Below, in pieces: positions 16,122-25,918 of a DNA stretch of 64,000 nucleotides (position 1 is its first letter; every line of letters begins with the position of its first letter). Source of the DNA: Gammaproteobacteria bacterium (GTDB lineage: Bacteria; Pseudomonadota; Gammaproteobacteria; JAJFKG01); contig JAJFKG010000001.1 of NCBI GenBank assembly GCA_021773335.1, positions 33,363 through 97,362 of the forward strand, read 5' to 3'. The notes below the pieces were generated by a model. That model ran no database searches, had not been told where the DNA came from, and saw nothing but the letters and a program-made list of their open reading frames with translations. Both the position numbers and the translations under genes were made by a program.

Positions 16122-16727
16122 ATGGATAAGGATGAGCCAAACGAAGAGTCGATAGACCATGGTCGTCGGCGCTTTCTGGTGGCGGCAACAACCGTTATTG
16201 GGGGTGTGGGTGTTGTTGGTGCGGCTGTTCCCTTTGTTGCGTCTTGGTTACCGAGTGCAAAGGCACAAGCGGCAGCAGCACCGGTTGAAGTTGATGTCAG
16301 TCGCCTCGAGCCTGGTGCTAAGTTAACGGTTGAGTGGCGCGGCAAGCCTGTGTGGATTATTCACCGTAGCAAAGCAGCGTTGGCTGAACTTAAAAAGAGT
16401 GGCACTGAACATCTGCGAGATCCTAATTCTGAAGTTGCACAACAGCCCGCTTATGCGAGTAATCCTCTACGCTCGTTGAATCCTAACTATCTCATCTTAA
16501 TTGGTATATGCACACACTTGGGATGTGTGCCTATCTATCGTCCTGACATTGGTGGCGTTGAACCCGGTTGGCCTGGCGGTTTCTTTTGCCCTTGTCACGG
16601 TTCGAAGTTTGATCTGGCGGGCCGTGTCTATAAGGGGGTGCCCGCACCGATTAATCTTGAAGTACCACCTTACAAATTCATTAGTGATTCTGTGGTAATC
16701 ATTGGCGAAGATGCGGAGACGGCATAA
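16122..16727 (+). CDS. petA: ubiquinol-cytochrome c reductase iron-sulfur (Rieske) subunit
   Basis: The 201-residue protein has a twin-arginine signal GRRRFLVAA near residue 15 that is kept as a membrane anchor, and the two cluster-binding motifs CTHLGC and CPCHGS that hold the 2Fe-2S centre. It accepts electrons from ubiquinol and passes them to cytochrome c1. Its stop is TAA with the petB ATG overlapping its last base, in the canonical petABC operon. Confidence 0.97.
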   Translation: MDKDEPNEESIDHGRRRFLVAATTVIGGVGVVGAAVPFVASWLPSAKAQAAAAPVEVDVSRLEPGAKLTVEWRGKPVWIIHRSKAALAELKKSGTEHLRDPNSEVAQQPAYASNPLRSLNPNYLILIGICTHLGCVPIYRPDIGGVEPGWPGGFFCPCHGSKFDLAGRVYKGVPAPINLEVPPYKFISDSVVIIGEDAETA

Positions 16728-17947
16728 TGAAAGATTCAGCAAAGGGATTTATGGGTTGGCTTGACGCGCGTTTCCCGGCTTCGTCATTTTGGCGTAACCA
16801 TATGACGGGTTACTATGCGCCAAAGAACTTTAATTTTTGGTATTTTTTCGGTTCGTTAGCATTACTGGTTTTAGTTAACCAAATTGTCACAGGGATTTGG
16901 CTGACTATGAACTATGAACCAACAGCCAGTGGCGCATTTGCTTCTGTTGAATTTATCATGCGAGATGTTAAGTGGGGATGGTTGATACGCTATTTGCATT
17001 CTACGGGTGCCTCGGCATTTTTTGTCGTCATTTACCTACATATGTTTCGCGGTTTATTGTACGGGTCGTATAAAAAACCACGCGAACTCATTTGGTTGTT
17101 TGGTATGGCGATGTATCTATGCCTGATGGCCGAAGCATTTATGGGGTATTTACTCCCCTGGGGACAAATGTCGTATTGGGGCGCACAAGTAATTACGTCG
17201 TTGTTCGGTGCGATCCCCTATGTCGGTGAAGGTTTATTACAATGGTTGCGTGGTGATTATGTCGTGTCCGGTGCAACCTTAACCCGTTTTTTTGCCTTGC
17301 ATGTTATCGCCTTGCCACTATTGCTCATAGGCTTAGTCATTTTCCATTTGATTGCACTACATCAAGTAGGCTCGAATAATCCTGATGGCATTGAAATCAA
17401 AGATAAGAAAGATGCGAATGGCGTGCCTTTAGATGGTATTCCGTTTCACCCTTACTATACAGTGAAAGATTTAGTTGGCGTAGTTGTCTTTTTAATTGTC
17501 TTTTGTTTGATTGTATTTTTTATGCCAACGGCTGGCGGCATGTTTCTCGAGCCTGATAATTTTGCTGCGGCAAATCCCTTGGTAACACCTGAACATATTA
17601 AACCTGTTTGGTATTTTACGCCTTATTATGCGATGTTGCGTGCGATTCCTGACAAATTGTTTGGCGTTGTGACAATGGCAGCTGCTATTGCGATTTTATT
17701 TGTGTTACCTTGGTTAGACCGCAGCCCGGTTAAGTCTATGCGTTATCGGGGCGTATTTTCCAAGATTGCGTTAACTTGTTTTGCGCTTAGCTTTATCGCA
17801 TTAGGTTATTTAGGGTGGTCATCTGTCACACCGCTATATACCTTTTTGGCGCGTGTGTTAACGGTTGTTTATTTCTTGTTTTTTTTGCTTATGCCATTTT
17901 ATACGCGTTATGAAAAGACTAAGCCAGTGCCAGAGAGGGTAACGTAA
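16727..17947 (+). CDS. petB: cytochrome b of the bc1 complex
   Basis: The 406-residue protein has eight membrane segments and the heme-ligand histidine pairs of helices B and D (in RYLHSTGASAFF...YLHMFRG and FFALHVIALP...FHLIALHQ). The Qo-site PEW loop appears as PVWYFTPYYAMLRAIPDK, i.e. PVW in place of PEW, as in some proteobacteria. It moves electrons across the membrane and drives proton release. It is spaced 0 bp from petC. Confidence 0.97.
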   Translation: MKDSAKGFMGWLDARFPASSFWRNHMTGYYAPKNFNFWYFFGSLALLVLVNQIVTGIWLTMNYEPTASGAFASVEFIMRDVKWGWLIRYLHSTGASAFFVVIYLHMFRGLLYGSYKKPRELIWLFGMAMYLCLMAEAFMGYLLPWGQMSYWGAQVITSLFGAIPYVGEGLLQWLRGDYVVSGATLTRFFALHVIALPLLLIGLVIFHLIALHQVGSNNPDGIEIKDKKDANGVPLDGIPFHPYYTVKDLVGVVVFLIVFCLIVFFMPTAGGMFLEPDNFAAANPLVTPEHIKPVWYFTPYYAMLRAIPDKLFGVVTMAAAIAILFVLPWLDRSPVKSMRYRGVFSKIALTCFALSFIALGYLGWSSVTPLYTFLARVLTVVYFLFFLLMPFYTRYEKTKPVPERVT

Positions 17948-18724
17948 ATGCAGCGCATTTGTTTCTTTTTATTGTTATGTTTCCCCACGCTAGTCTTTGC
18001 TGCGGCTAGCCAAATCCCACTCGATAAAGTTAAAATAGACCCGCGTGATCAAGCCTCATTGCAGCGCGGGGCCAAGCTTTACGTAAATTATTGTCAGGGT
18101 TGTCACTCGCTACAATTTATGCGTTATAATCGTATGGCCGTTGACTTGGGTATTGTTGATACAGATGGTAAAGCACATACACATTTAGTGAAAAATAATT
18201 TAATTTTTACGGGTAGCAAGCTCCATGAGCCTATGCTTAATGGTATGAGCGAAGAGGAGGCTGCGCGCTGGTTTGGGATGGTACCCCCGGATTTATCATT
18301 GATAACCCGGGTGCGGGGGCCGAATTGGGTTTATAGTTATTTGCGTAGTTTTTACGCGGATGCAAGTCGTCCCTGGGGGACGAATAACTTAGTGTTTAAC
18401 GATGTCAGTATGCCGAATGTGTTGCTTGAGCTGCAAGGGGAGCAAGTACCAATATATCGTACAGAAGTGACTAAAGCGCCTGGTGGAGCTAGTCGTGAAG
18501 TGCAAGTGCTTGATCATTTGGAATTGGCAAAACCTGGGAGTATGCAGCCACAAGCGTTTGATAGTGCGATGCGCGATCTCGTTAATTTTCTCGCTTATGT
18601 GGCTGAACCAGTTAAGCTTGAGCGGCAACGGATTGGCTATTGGGTGATTGGCTTTTTAATCGTATTTTTAGTTGTGGTTTATTTGTTGAAAAAGGAATAT
18701 TGGAAAGATGTTAAAAATAAATAG
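17948..18724 (+). CDS. petC: cytochrome c1
   Basis: The 258-residue protein has an N-terminal signal peptide (to about residue 18), the heme-binding CQGCH motif near residue 51, a conserved MPPDLS-like segment (MVPPDLSLITRVRG) with the region of the axial Met, and a C-terminal membrane anchor (YWVIGFLIVFLVVVYLL). It passes electrons from the Rieske protein to soluble cytochrome c. It is the last gene of petABC. Confidence 0.97.
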   Translation: MQRICFFLLLCFPTLVFAAASQIPLDKVKIDPRDQASLQRGAKLYVNYCQGCHSLQFMRYNRMAVDLGIVDTDGKAHTHLVKNNLIFTGSKLHEPMLNGMSEEEAARWFGMVPPDLSLITRVRGPNWVYSYLRSFYADASRPWGTNNLVFNDVSMPNVLLELQGEQVPIYRTEVTKAPGGASREVQVLDHLELAKPGSMQPQAFDSAMRDLVNFLAYVAEPVKLERQRIGYWVIGFLIVFLVVVYLLKKEYWKDVKNK

Positions 18725-18791
18725 CCATCAATCTATTAACAAATGCTGCGCTTATGCGCGCTGTGTGCGCTAAGCATAGGGGTGCCGCATC

Positions 18792-19529
18792 ATGTTAGCC
18801 GTAAAAATACCATTATCCATCGGCAATGTAATACGGCATAGTTTTAAGACCTATGTTGAGCTGTATAAACCGCTGCTTTTTTATGCTTTCTTGCTGACAT
18901 TAGTCTCATTAATTCCGGCAATCGCACAGTCGATTATCGACACCGATCACGTTGTGCAACCAGCAACGCAAGCGGCAGAGGCAGGCATTGATTTATGGGA
19001 CTTATTGCATTCCTGTATTATCTTTTTAATTTATCCTATTTTTAATATTTTGATGTTTTATAAAGGTTATCACTTAACCCGCAAAAAACGTGAAGTCACT
19101 AGTCAAGACTTGATCGCCCAAGTGAAAGAGAAATACTTATTTGTTCTAGGTGCGATGGCATTATATATGTTAGCGATAGCCGTTGGCTTGATTCTGTTGG
19201 GTGTGCCAGGAATTTTTATGTCGCTCATGTGGCTATTCTACTTACCCTCCATTGTGATAGATAATCATAACTTGCTTGATTCATTGCGCCATAGTTGGCA
19301 GATTGTTTGGTGTAATTGGTGGCGCACATTCTTTGTGTTTTTATTTGCGTTTGCCGTACCAAATTTTATTTTGTTTGGAGTTATTGAAGCGGTGGGTGTG
19401 TTTTTACCTGATATTATTGATGTTTGTTTGCAATTAATCGCGGCAACGTTCCTCGTTCCGCTTTTCGTGAGTGTGACGCTGGTGCAGTATAATGACCTGA
19501 AGTTACGTAAGCTTGCTCGTCCTTTCTAA
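18792..19529 (+). CDS. multi-pass membrane protein of unknown function
   Basis: The 245-residue protein has about five to six hydrophobic segments, a charged cytosolic-looking loop (KGYHLTRKKREVTSQDLIAQ) and a conserved-looking stretch W...LPSIVIDNHNLLDSLRHSW. The pattern of paired long helices with a D(N)xxxxxAL-type segment is like the YciC/UPF0259 or glycerophosphodiester-phosphodiesterase membrane-domain group, but I do not recognise it with certainty. It lies between petC and sspA with its own spacing of 67 bp. Confidence 0.7.
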   Translation: MLAVKIPLSIGNVIRHSFKTYVELYKPLLFYAFLLTLVSLIPAIAQSIIDTDHVVQPATQAAEAGIDLWDLLHSCIIFLIYPIFNILMFYKGYHLTRKKREVTSQDLIAQVKEKYLFVLGAMALYMLAIAVGLILLGVPGIFMSLMWLFYLPSIVIDNHNLLDSLRHSWQIVWCNWWRTFFVFLFAFAVPNFILFGVIEAVGVFLPDIIDVCLQLIAATFLVPLFVSVTLVQYNDLKLRKLARPF

Positions 19530-19722
19530 CAGACCGTATCAATAAATTTCACAGAAATCCCCAAAATGGCTGAAAAATGTGGTACAATGCCTGGCTTCTA
19601 TGGGGGGCTTGGGTTGATTCGATTACCTGCTTCCTACGCTAACTTCTTATCAGTTAAAGAAATTTGGTAACAGGCTCAAATAGTATTTGTTAGGAATACA
19701 ATATAAACACGGGAGAGACTTT

Positions 19723-20364
19723 ATGGCACTTGCCAACAAACGTTCTGTAATGACTCTATATTCAAATGGGGCTAGTAGTTATAGCCATCGTGTACGTCTA
19801 GTATTAGCAGAAAAAGGCGTTGTAGTGGATATTGTTGATGTCAATGGACATAATCCACCCGAAGATCTGCGTGATTTGAATCCCTATGATACGTTGCCAA
19901 CCTTGGTCGATCGCGATTTAGTGTTATATGATTCACGCATTATGATGGAATATTTGGACGAACGTTTTCCGCACCCGCCACTGTTGCCTGTCTATCCAGT
20001 TGCCCGTGCCAAGAGTCGTCAAATGATTTATCGTATTGAGCGTGATTGGTACCGTCTCATGAACCGTATTGAAAATCCAGCAGCAACAGATGATGTTAAT
20101 CAGTTGCGTGTGCAATTGCGTGATAGTCTCGTCGCAATTACGCCAGTATTTGCTGAATTGCCATATTTCTTAAGTGATGAATTCACTTTGGTTGATTGTA
20201 CATTGGCGCCGTTATTATGGCGTTTGCAGCGTTTAGGTATTAAGCTGCCTGCTAAGGCAAGTGCAATCGAAGAGTATGCACAACGTGTCTTTGAGCGTGA
20301 ATCTTTCAAAGCAAGTCTGTCTGAAGATGAGCGTGAAATGCAACTTGAAGAAGCCCTAGCGTAA
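19723..20364 (+). CDS. sspA: stringent starvation protein A
   Basis: The 213-residue glutathione-S-transferase-like protein starts MALANKRSVMTLYSNGASSY; GGGAGAG lies just before ATG 19723, so the longer in-frame start at 19687 is rejected. The thioredoxin-like half contains LNPYDTLPTLVDRDLVLYDS and the helical half follows. SspA binds RNA polymerase and modulates transcription under starvation and acid stress. It is followed directly by sspB, the normal order in gammaproteobacteria downstream of petABC. Confidence 0.96.
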   Translation: MALANKRSVMTLYSNGASSYSHRVRLVLAEKGVVVDIVDVNGHNPPEDLRDLNPYDTLPTLVDRDLVLYDSRIMMEYLDERFPHPPLLPVYPVARAKSRQMIYRIERDWYRLMNRIENPAATDDVNQLRVQLRDSLVAITPVFAELPYFLSDEFTLVDCTLAPLLWRLQRLGIKLPAKASAIEEYAQRVFERESFKASLSEDEREMQLEEALA

Positions 20365-20396
20365 TAACCTTGGCTTAACACAAAGTACGATTATTT

Positions 20397-20813
20397 ATGA
20401 CACCTGCAAAACCCTATTTAGTTCGCGCCTTCTATGATTGGATTGTTGATAATGGTTGCACGCCACATATCTTGGTCGACGCCGAAGGTGAGAATGTAAA
20501 AGTCCCGGAAAGTTATATCCAAGATGGCAAGATTATTTTAAATATTGCGCCACGCGCTGTGCGAGACTTGCAATTAAATAATCATAATATTGAATTTACG
20601 GCACGCTTCTCTGGGGTGACCAGGCAAATCAACGTGCCGATTTGTTCTGTATTAGCTATTTATGCCTTTGAAAATGGGCGTGGCATGGTTCTCAGCGATG
20701 AGGACGAAGAAGATGATGATTTGCCGCCGCCAACGACTGATGGCGATAAGATGTCAGATAAGCCTGGTAAAGGTGATAAAGCAGGTCGGCCTAATCTGCG
20801 CGTGGTGAAATAG
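20397..20813 (+). CDS. sspB: stringent starvation protein B, ClpXP adaptor
   Basis: The 138-residue protein opens with the folded domain (TPAKPYLVRAFYDWIVDNG...FSGVTRQINVP) that binds ssrA tags, passes through an acidic linker (DEDEEDDDLPPP) and ends GRPNLRVVK, the ClpX-docking tail. It delivers tagged proteins to ClpXP. The 32-bp gap from sspA indicates one operon. Confidence 0.96.
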   Translation: MTPAKPYLVRAFYDWIVDNGCTPHILVDAEGENVKVPESYIQDGKIILNIAPRAVRDLQLNNHNIEFTARFSGVTRQINVPICSVLAIYAFENGRGMVLSDEDEEDDDLPPPTTDGDKMSDKPGKGDKAGRPNLRVVK

Positions 20814-20851
20814 CTAAAGCATCGATTACTGCTTCTGCGTCGAGCTCAGAT

Positions 20852-20995
20852 GTAGCCCGGATAAGTTGCGCAGCAACGTCATCCGGGAACCGCAATGGCA
20901 AGCACCCTCCCCGGATGACGCGCGTGCCGCGCTTATCCGGGAACAGCAATGGCAAACAACCTCCCCGGATGACGCGCGTACCGCGCTTATCCGGG
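20852..20995. repeat. cluster of CCGGATAAG/CATCCGGG palindromic repeats
   Basis: GTAGCCCGGATAAG..CATCCGGGAA is followed by two near-identical units CCCCGGATGACGCGCGT(G/A)CCGCGC-TTATCCGGG, each joined by AACAGCAATGGCAA-type spacer. These resemble BIME-type extragenic palindromes. It lies downstream of sspB between convergent genes. Confidence 0.75.
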
Positions 20996-21023
20996 CGACG
21001 GCTTACGTATGAACAAATGCTAA

Positions 21024-21110
21024 TGTAGCCTTGATAAGCGCATAGCGCGCATCAAGGGAATGTATTCGCAAACGCTGCTCCTTGATGCGCACCTACGGTG
21101 CTTATCAAGG
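21024..21110. repeat. dispersed palindromic repeat, GATAAG family, copy 2
   Basis: It has the same plan as 591-677: GTAGCCTTGATAAGCGC, GCGCATCAAGG, spacer, CCTTGATGCGC, GCTTATCAAGG. The gap 20814-21267 contains only these repeats and no gene. Confidence 0.7.
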
Positions 21111-21267
21111 CTCTCAACTTTCGCGCCGATTTGTCAGAGCCGGGCTACAAATGTGGCAATGATTGATAATAATAGGACAGCCATCGATACCACATCATCC
21201 CTTAAACAACCGTTGAATAGACTTATGAGGAACGCTATGCCCACAGCGGTGGGACGAGCTTAATGCG

Positions 21268-22056
21268 TTATGTGTGCTGTGTGCCTGTCGGTGTTTTCGT
21301 CGATGCTGCTTTTTTTGCGGTGGTTTTGGCATTAGTCGTCTTCGTGGCGTGGTTAGCGGGCTTATCCCCACCGTTACTATTATCAGCAAAATCGGAGCCG
21401 GAGTCAGCAGTATTATCATCACCCACCGTGCTAGAGTAAGTATGGATTTGTGCGTCCGTTGGTGCTGGCGCCTTTTGCTGAATTTGCGCAAAAACCAGCG
21501 TGACGACCTTTTGCACGCCGTCGATGTTGCGCGCAGCATTGGTTGCCAAGGGGATTTGATCCTTGGGTAAGCTGCCGATCAAGAATAAAGTGCCGTTTTC
21601 AGTAATGACCTTTAATTGATTTGAACGCAGGCCGCCGGTAGTGAGTAAAATCGATTTCGCCTTTGTTGTAATCCAGCTGTCTTTGGAGCGTACTACGCCA
21701 GATGTGGGTTCTGCAATGCTGATTTCATTATAGACTTTTACTACCCCTTTAATATTTTGGGCGATTGCTTCTGCTTTTTCGCGTAAGGATTCATTAGGTG
21801 CCTGCCCCATTAAGAGGACATTACCTTGGTAGGCGGTCGCGACGATGTGGGCTTGGGTCGCAAGCGCTTTATTACCATTAATCTGGGTACCAATTTGTTG
21901 GGTGATGCTTTGATCTTTAGTCATCGTGGAAAAACTACGTTGATCACCAGTGATGGAAGCGCCGGCTGCGCCACCAGTGACGAATGCCGCAGGTACGCAG
22001 GCACTCAAGACTGCACTTAACGCCAAGATTGTGATGATAGAAGTGTTTTTTTTCAT
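21268..22056 (-). CDS. dolP: BON-domain outer-membrane lipoprotein, DolP/YraP type
   Basis: The 262-residue protein has a signal peptide ending in lipobox LSAC (Cys20). Two BON domains follow (about 45-115 and 120-190; QIGTQINGNKAL..., TTGGLRSNQLKVITENGTLFLIG). DolP proteins bind anionic phospholipid at division sites and maintain outer-membrane integrity. The C-terminal 65 residues are a Ser/Asp then Thr/Lys/Ala-rich tail not found in the roughly 190-residue E. coli protein. It is 15 bp after diaA, matching the E. coli yraL-yraM-yraN-diaA-yraP neighbourhood. Confidence 0.9.
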   Translation of the reverse strand: MKKNTSIITILALSAVLSACVPAAFVTGGAAGASITGDQRSFSTMTKDQSITQQIGTQINGNKALATQAHIVATAYQGNVLLMGQAPNESLREKAEAIAQNIKGVVKVYNEISIAEPTSGVVRSKDSWITTKAKSILLTTGGLRSNQLKVITENGTLFLIGSLPKDQIPLATNAARNIDGVQKVVTLVFAQIQQKAPAPTDAQIHTYSSTVGDDNTADSGSDFADNSNGGDKPANHATKTTNAKTTAKKAASTKTPTGTQHT

Positions 22057-22071
22057 GCTAGAGTTCCTCTG

Positions 22072-22668
<597 letters not shown>

Positions 22669-22765
22669 TTACCTGGCCTTATGCTTATCAATAGCCCGCT
22701 ATTCTAACTTTTTTGTCTTAGCTGAGCAAAACAAAATATGTGGGTAGTAGAAATATCGTAAGGCT

Positions 22766-23140
22766 TTAGTCTGCTTGAAAGGCGTCTTTAATCCACTGGG
22801 TGATATTACCGGTATCTTTTTCGAGTGCGATCACATCAAATCGACAAGGGTAGGTATCAGTAATGTTGCGTTGCTGTAGGTAAAAACTTGCGGCATTGAT
22901 GAGTTTGCGTTGTTTCTGCCAGTTAACCGATTCGAGACTGCTGCCGTAGCGAGGGTTGTTGCGATAGCGCACTTCGACGAAAACAATGGTGTCACCATCT
23001 TGCATAATGAGGTCGATTTCACCGAGACGACAACGAAAATTACGCCACAAGGTTTGTAAGCCTTGCTTTTCAAGATAAGTGCAAGCGTTTGCTTCAGCTG
23101 TTTCGCCTTTCTGATGGTGACTATAGGTTATTTTGGCCAT
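22766..23140 (-). CDS. yraN: YraN-family (UPF0102) nuclease-like protein
   Basis: The protein has 124 residues from the ATG at 23140 (MAKITYSHHQKGETAEANAC). GEIDLIMQDGDTIVFVEVRYR fits the D...ExR/K core of the UPF0102 endonuclease-like fold. The longer start at 23176 would push further into lpoA; the chosen start overlaps lpoA by 20 bp. Function is poorly defined, with links to DNA uptake or repair in other species. Confidence 0.9.
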   Translation of the reverse strand: MAKITYSHHQKGETAEANACTYLEKQGLQTLWRNFRCRLGEIDLIMQDGDTIVFVEVRYRNNPRYGSSLESVNWQKQRKLINAASFYLQQRNITDTYPCRFDVIALEKDTGNITQWIKDAFQAD

Positions 23141-24989
23141 ACTGACGAACTTGTAAAATCCGTGGGACACCGCCATTAAACTGTGCCCATTCTAACTGAC
23201 GGTAGATGTGATGATTGTTGGTTAAGAATAATTTACCAGTATTACCTGCAACGCCAAATTTGGGGAATAAGGCCATACGATTGAGTTGATAAATGAGATT
23301 GTAAGCATCCAGCCCGAGGCCGTATAAGCGTGCGTAACTACTATAAGAGTTGGGCCAAAGACTAACAATATCTTTACGTGTCTTGGCAAAATTGGCTTGC
23401 TTGCCGAGGATTAGCGGCATATCGGCGAAACGCGCACCATTCAAATCTCTATCGGTGCGGGCTTTGGGAACGCCTGAATATATCATTGAAGTGGCGTAAA
23501 TTGGGAGGCGACCAGCATAGTAAAAACGCAGTAATGGCATGATTTGGCGAGCTGTTTGTGGTGAAGCTGCTAAAAATATCATATCGACATCTTGGCGTCG
23601 GCGCGGCGTTGCTTTGACATCAGCGTTGATGATTTTTGCGATGGTTTTACTGCGTGCTTGGCTCTGATTAACATTTAAGGCTTGTTTGATGTCAGTAGAC
23701 AACTTACTGTTTGTTTGGTAATTAATTTCTGTTGTGACTTTTCCACCGAGCGCCAACCACTGTTGTGTAAATGCTTGTGCGACGTTTTTACCCCATTCAC
23801 TATCAGGCACGATAATCAAGGCGTGGCTATGGCCATCCTGCCAGGCACGACTTGCGGCTTGCTGCGCTTCATCTTGAGGTAGCAAACCGAATTGATAGAG
23901 GTCGCTTGGAATAGCATGTGAGCTTAAATTCGGCAGTGTGTTGAGTGCTAAGGTTGGCACATTAATGTTGCTGTCGTCGATAAGCTTTTGTAAATTTGAT
24001 TTTGTTAGCGGTCCGACCACGAAGTTAGCGCCAGCTTTAACGGCCTTTTGATAAGCATTATTGACGCCTTCCTTGCTCGTATCATAAACCGTGATCGTCG
24101 GTGCATCTTGGTATTTTTCGCGATACTGATAATAGGCGGTGAAAAAACCATTACGAATCGCTTGTGCGCTGGAGCCGAGTTGGCCATGTAATGGTAATAG
24201 TAGCGCAATATGTTGTGGATGCTGCGCTAATGCAGTATCCACATTGTAGGACCTGGGTAGCATAGTATTGGCTGGATGCTTGGGATAGGCTTGTTGCCAT
24301 GCTTGTATGTGCTCGATGAGTTGTTGTGGATTATTCGCATAAATTTTTGCGATATAACTCAATTGCAACCAACCGCTTAACGTGCTTGAGTTAGCTGCAT
24401 CGATATCATGCTGTAAACTTTGCTCGGGAATTTGCTGTGCGCTTTGCCAGATGGCGAGATCATTACTTTCCTTTTGTTGTGGTTCGGCTAACAATGGACT
24501 CAGGGCAACGCGTTGTTGCATGCTCTGTATAGGTTTGCCGATTTGCGCATAGGCTTGTGCCGCTAGTTCACGATAAGACAGTTGTAAATTGGGTGGCAAT
24601 TGTTCCACAGGCGGCATTGTTTGTAATGCATTGATTGTGTTATTGGGGCGATTATCTAATAAATTGACTTTGGCTGTGAGTAAGTCTTTCTGCAAAGTGA
24701 GGTCGGGAGTGAGAGTACCTTGCTGAATATTGTTTAGCACTTGTTGGGCGCGGTCGGTGACATTGCCTTGTAATAATTTATCGACAGCTTGCAGCTGATA
24801 AGCTTCTTTTTGTGGTGACTGCGCGCGGTCGGCGAGGGCAAGATATTGTGCTGCAGATTGATTGGCGGCATTACTAGAGATAACATGGCGCCCAGTTTGC
24901 TGCTGTGATGTCATGTTAGCGCAACCAGCGAGGAGCAGTATGGTACTGATAGTTAAGGTGAAAAATATTTTGCGTGTTGTCCTGATCAT
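23121..24989 (-). CDS. lpoA: penicillin-binding protein activator LpoA
   Basis: The 622-residue outer-membrane lipoprotein has lipobox LLLAGC (Cys23) and an N-terminal helical TPR-like domain (about 40-250). The C-terminal type-I periplasmic-binding-protein-like fold (about 260-615) contains IALLLPLHGQLGSSAQAIRNG and FFLAASPQ-like strands. LpoA reaches through the periplasm to activate PBP1a. It is divergent from rsmI, as in E. coli. Confidence 0.93.
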   Translation of the reverse strand: MIRTTRKIFFTLTISTILLLAGCANMTSQQQTGRHVISSNAANQSAAQYLALADRAQSPQKEAYQLQAVDKLLQGNVTDRAQQVLNNIQQGTLTPDLTLQKDLLTAKVNLLDNRPNNTINALQTMPPVEQLPPNLQLSYRELAAQAYAQIGKPIQSMQQRVALSPLLAEPQQKESNDLAIWQSAQQIPEQSLQHDIDAANSSTLSGWLQLSYIAKIYANNPQQLIEHIQAWQQAYPKHPANTMLPRSYNVDTALAQHPQHIALLLPLHGQLGSSAQAIRNGFFTAYYQYREKYQDAPTITVYDTSKEGVNNAYQKAVKAGANFVVGPLTKSNLQKLIDDSNINVPTLALNTLPNLSSHAIPSDLYQFGLLPQDEAQQAASRAWQDGHSHALIIVPDSEWGKNVAQAFTQQWLALGGKVTTEINYQTNSKLSTDIKQALNVNQSQARSKTIAKIINADVKATPRRRQDVDMIFLAASPQTARQIMPLLRFYYAGRLPIYATSMIYSGVPKARTDRDLNGARFADMPLILGKQANFAKTRKDIVSLWPNSYSSYARLYGLGLDAYNLIYQLNRMALFPKFGVAGNTGKLFLTNNHHIYRQLEWAQFNGGVPRILQVRQYGQNNL

Positions 24990-25065
24990 GGCGCAAACTT
25001 TAGCCTATAATGAGCAGCCATTGCAAGCATAATTTTGTAGGGTTTTGATGGGGGAAGGATAAAAT

Positions 25066-25905
25066 ATGGACAACTTTGGTCGGCTCTATATTGTAGCGAC
25101 ACCTATTGGTAATTTGCAGGATATGACGTTTAGGGCAGTCGATGTGTTGCGTAATGTCGATATCATTGCGGCTGAAGATACTCGTCATAGCGCTCGCTTG
25201 CTCCAGCACTATCAAATTGTGACACCGATGGTGTCTCATCATCAGCATAAAGAGCGCGAATCAAGTTTGGCATTGATCGAACAAATACGTGAAGGTAAAT
25301 CTGTTGCTTTGATCAGTGATGCAGGTACACCCTTGATCAGTGATCCCGGTTATCATCTCGTTACTGCGGCACGCCAGGCGGGGATCGCGGTGGTACCTTT
25401 GCCGGGCGCGAATGCAGCAATCACTGCCTTGAGCGCAAGTGGTTTACCCTGTGATCATTTTTGCTTTGAGGGATTTTTGGCAGCAAAAACGGGTGCCCGC
25501 GAGCGACGTTTACATGCTCTGCAATATGAACCTCGTAGTCTTGTATTTTATGAAGCACCACATCGTATACTCGCAAGTTTGCAAGACATGCAGGCGGTAT
25601 TTGGGCCTGAGCGCGAGTGCGTTGTTGCCCGCGAGTTAACCAAGCAATTCGAGACATTTTTGTTTGGCACTTTGGCTGAAGTGACGCAGCAAGTAGCACA
25701 GGATACACAACAACAGCGTGGTGAAATCGTGGTAATTATTAAAGGTTATAACTCACGTGAGCAGAGTCTGTCGGTAGCAACCCTACATGTCCTGGAAGTA
25801 TTGAAAGCGGACTTGTCTGCTAAGCAAGCGATTGCCTTGACTGCTAAATTGACTGGCGCAAAAAAAAATACTTTATATAAATGGTTATTAGATCACAAAG
25901 AGTGA
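25066..25905 (+). CDS. rsmI: 16S rRNA 2'-O-methyltransferase RsmI (C1402)
   Basis: The 279-residue tetrapyrrole-methylase-fold protein has LYIVATPIGNLQDMTFRAVDVL, AAEDTRHS, SDAGTPLISDPG and LPGANAAITALSASGLP. GGGGGAAGGATAAAAT precedes the ATG. It methylates C1402 of 16S rRNA in the decoding centre. It lies 13 bp before the fumarylacetoacetase gene. Confidence 0.97.
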   Translation: MDNFGRLYIVATPIGNLQDMTFRAVDVLRNVDIIAAEDTRHSARLLQHYQIVTPMVSHHQHKERESSLALIEQIREGKSVALISDAGTPLISDPGYHLVTAARQAGIAVVPLPGANAAITALSASGLPCDHFCFEGFLAAKTGARERRLHALQYEPRSLVFYEAPHRILASLQDMQAVFGPERECVVARELTKQFETFLFGTLAEVTQQVAQDTQQQRGEIVVIIKGYNSREQSLSVATLHVLEVLKADLSAKQAIALTAKLTGAKKNTLYKWLLDHKE

Positions 25906-25918
25906 AAGGAGAGACACA

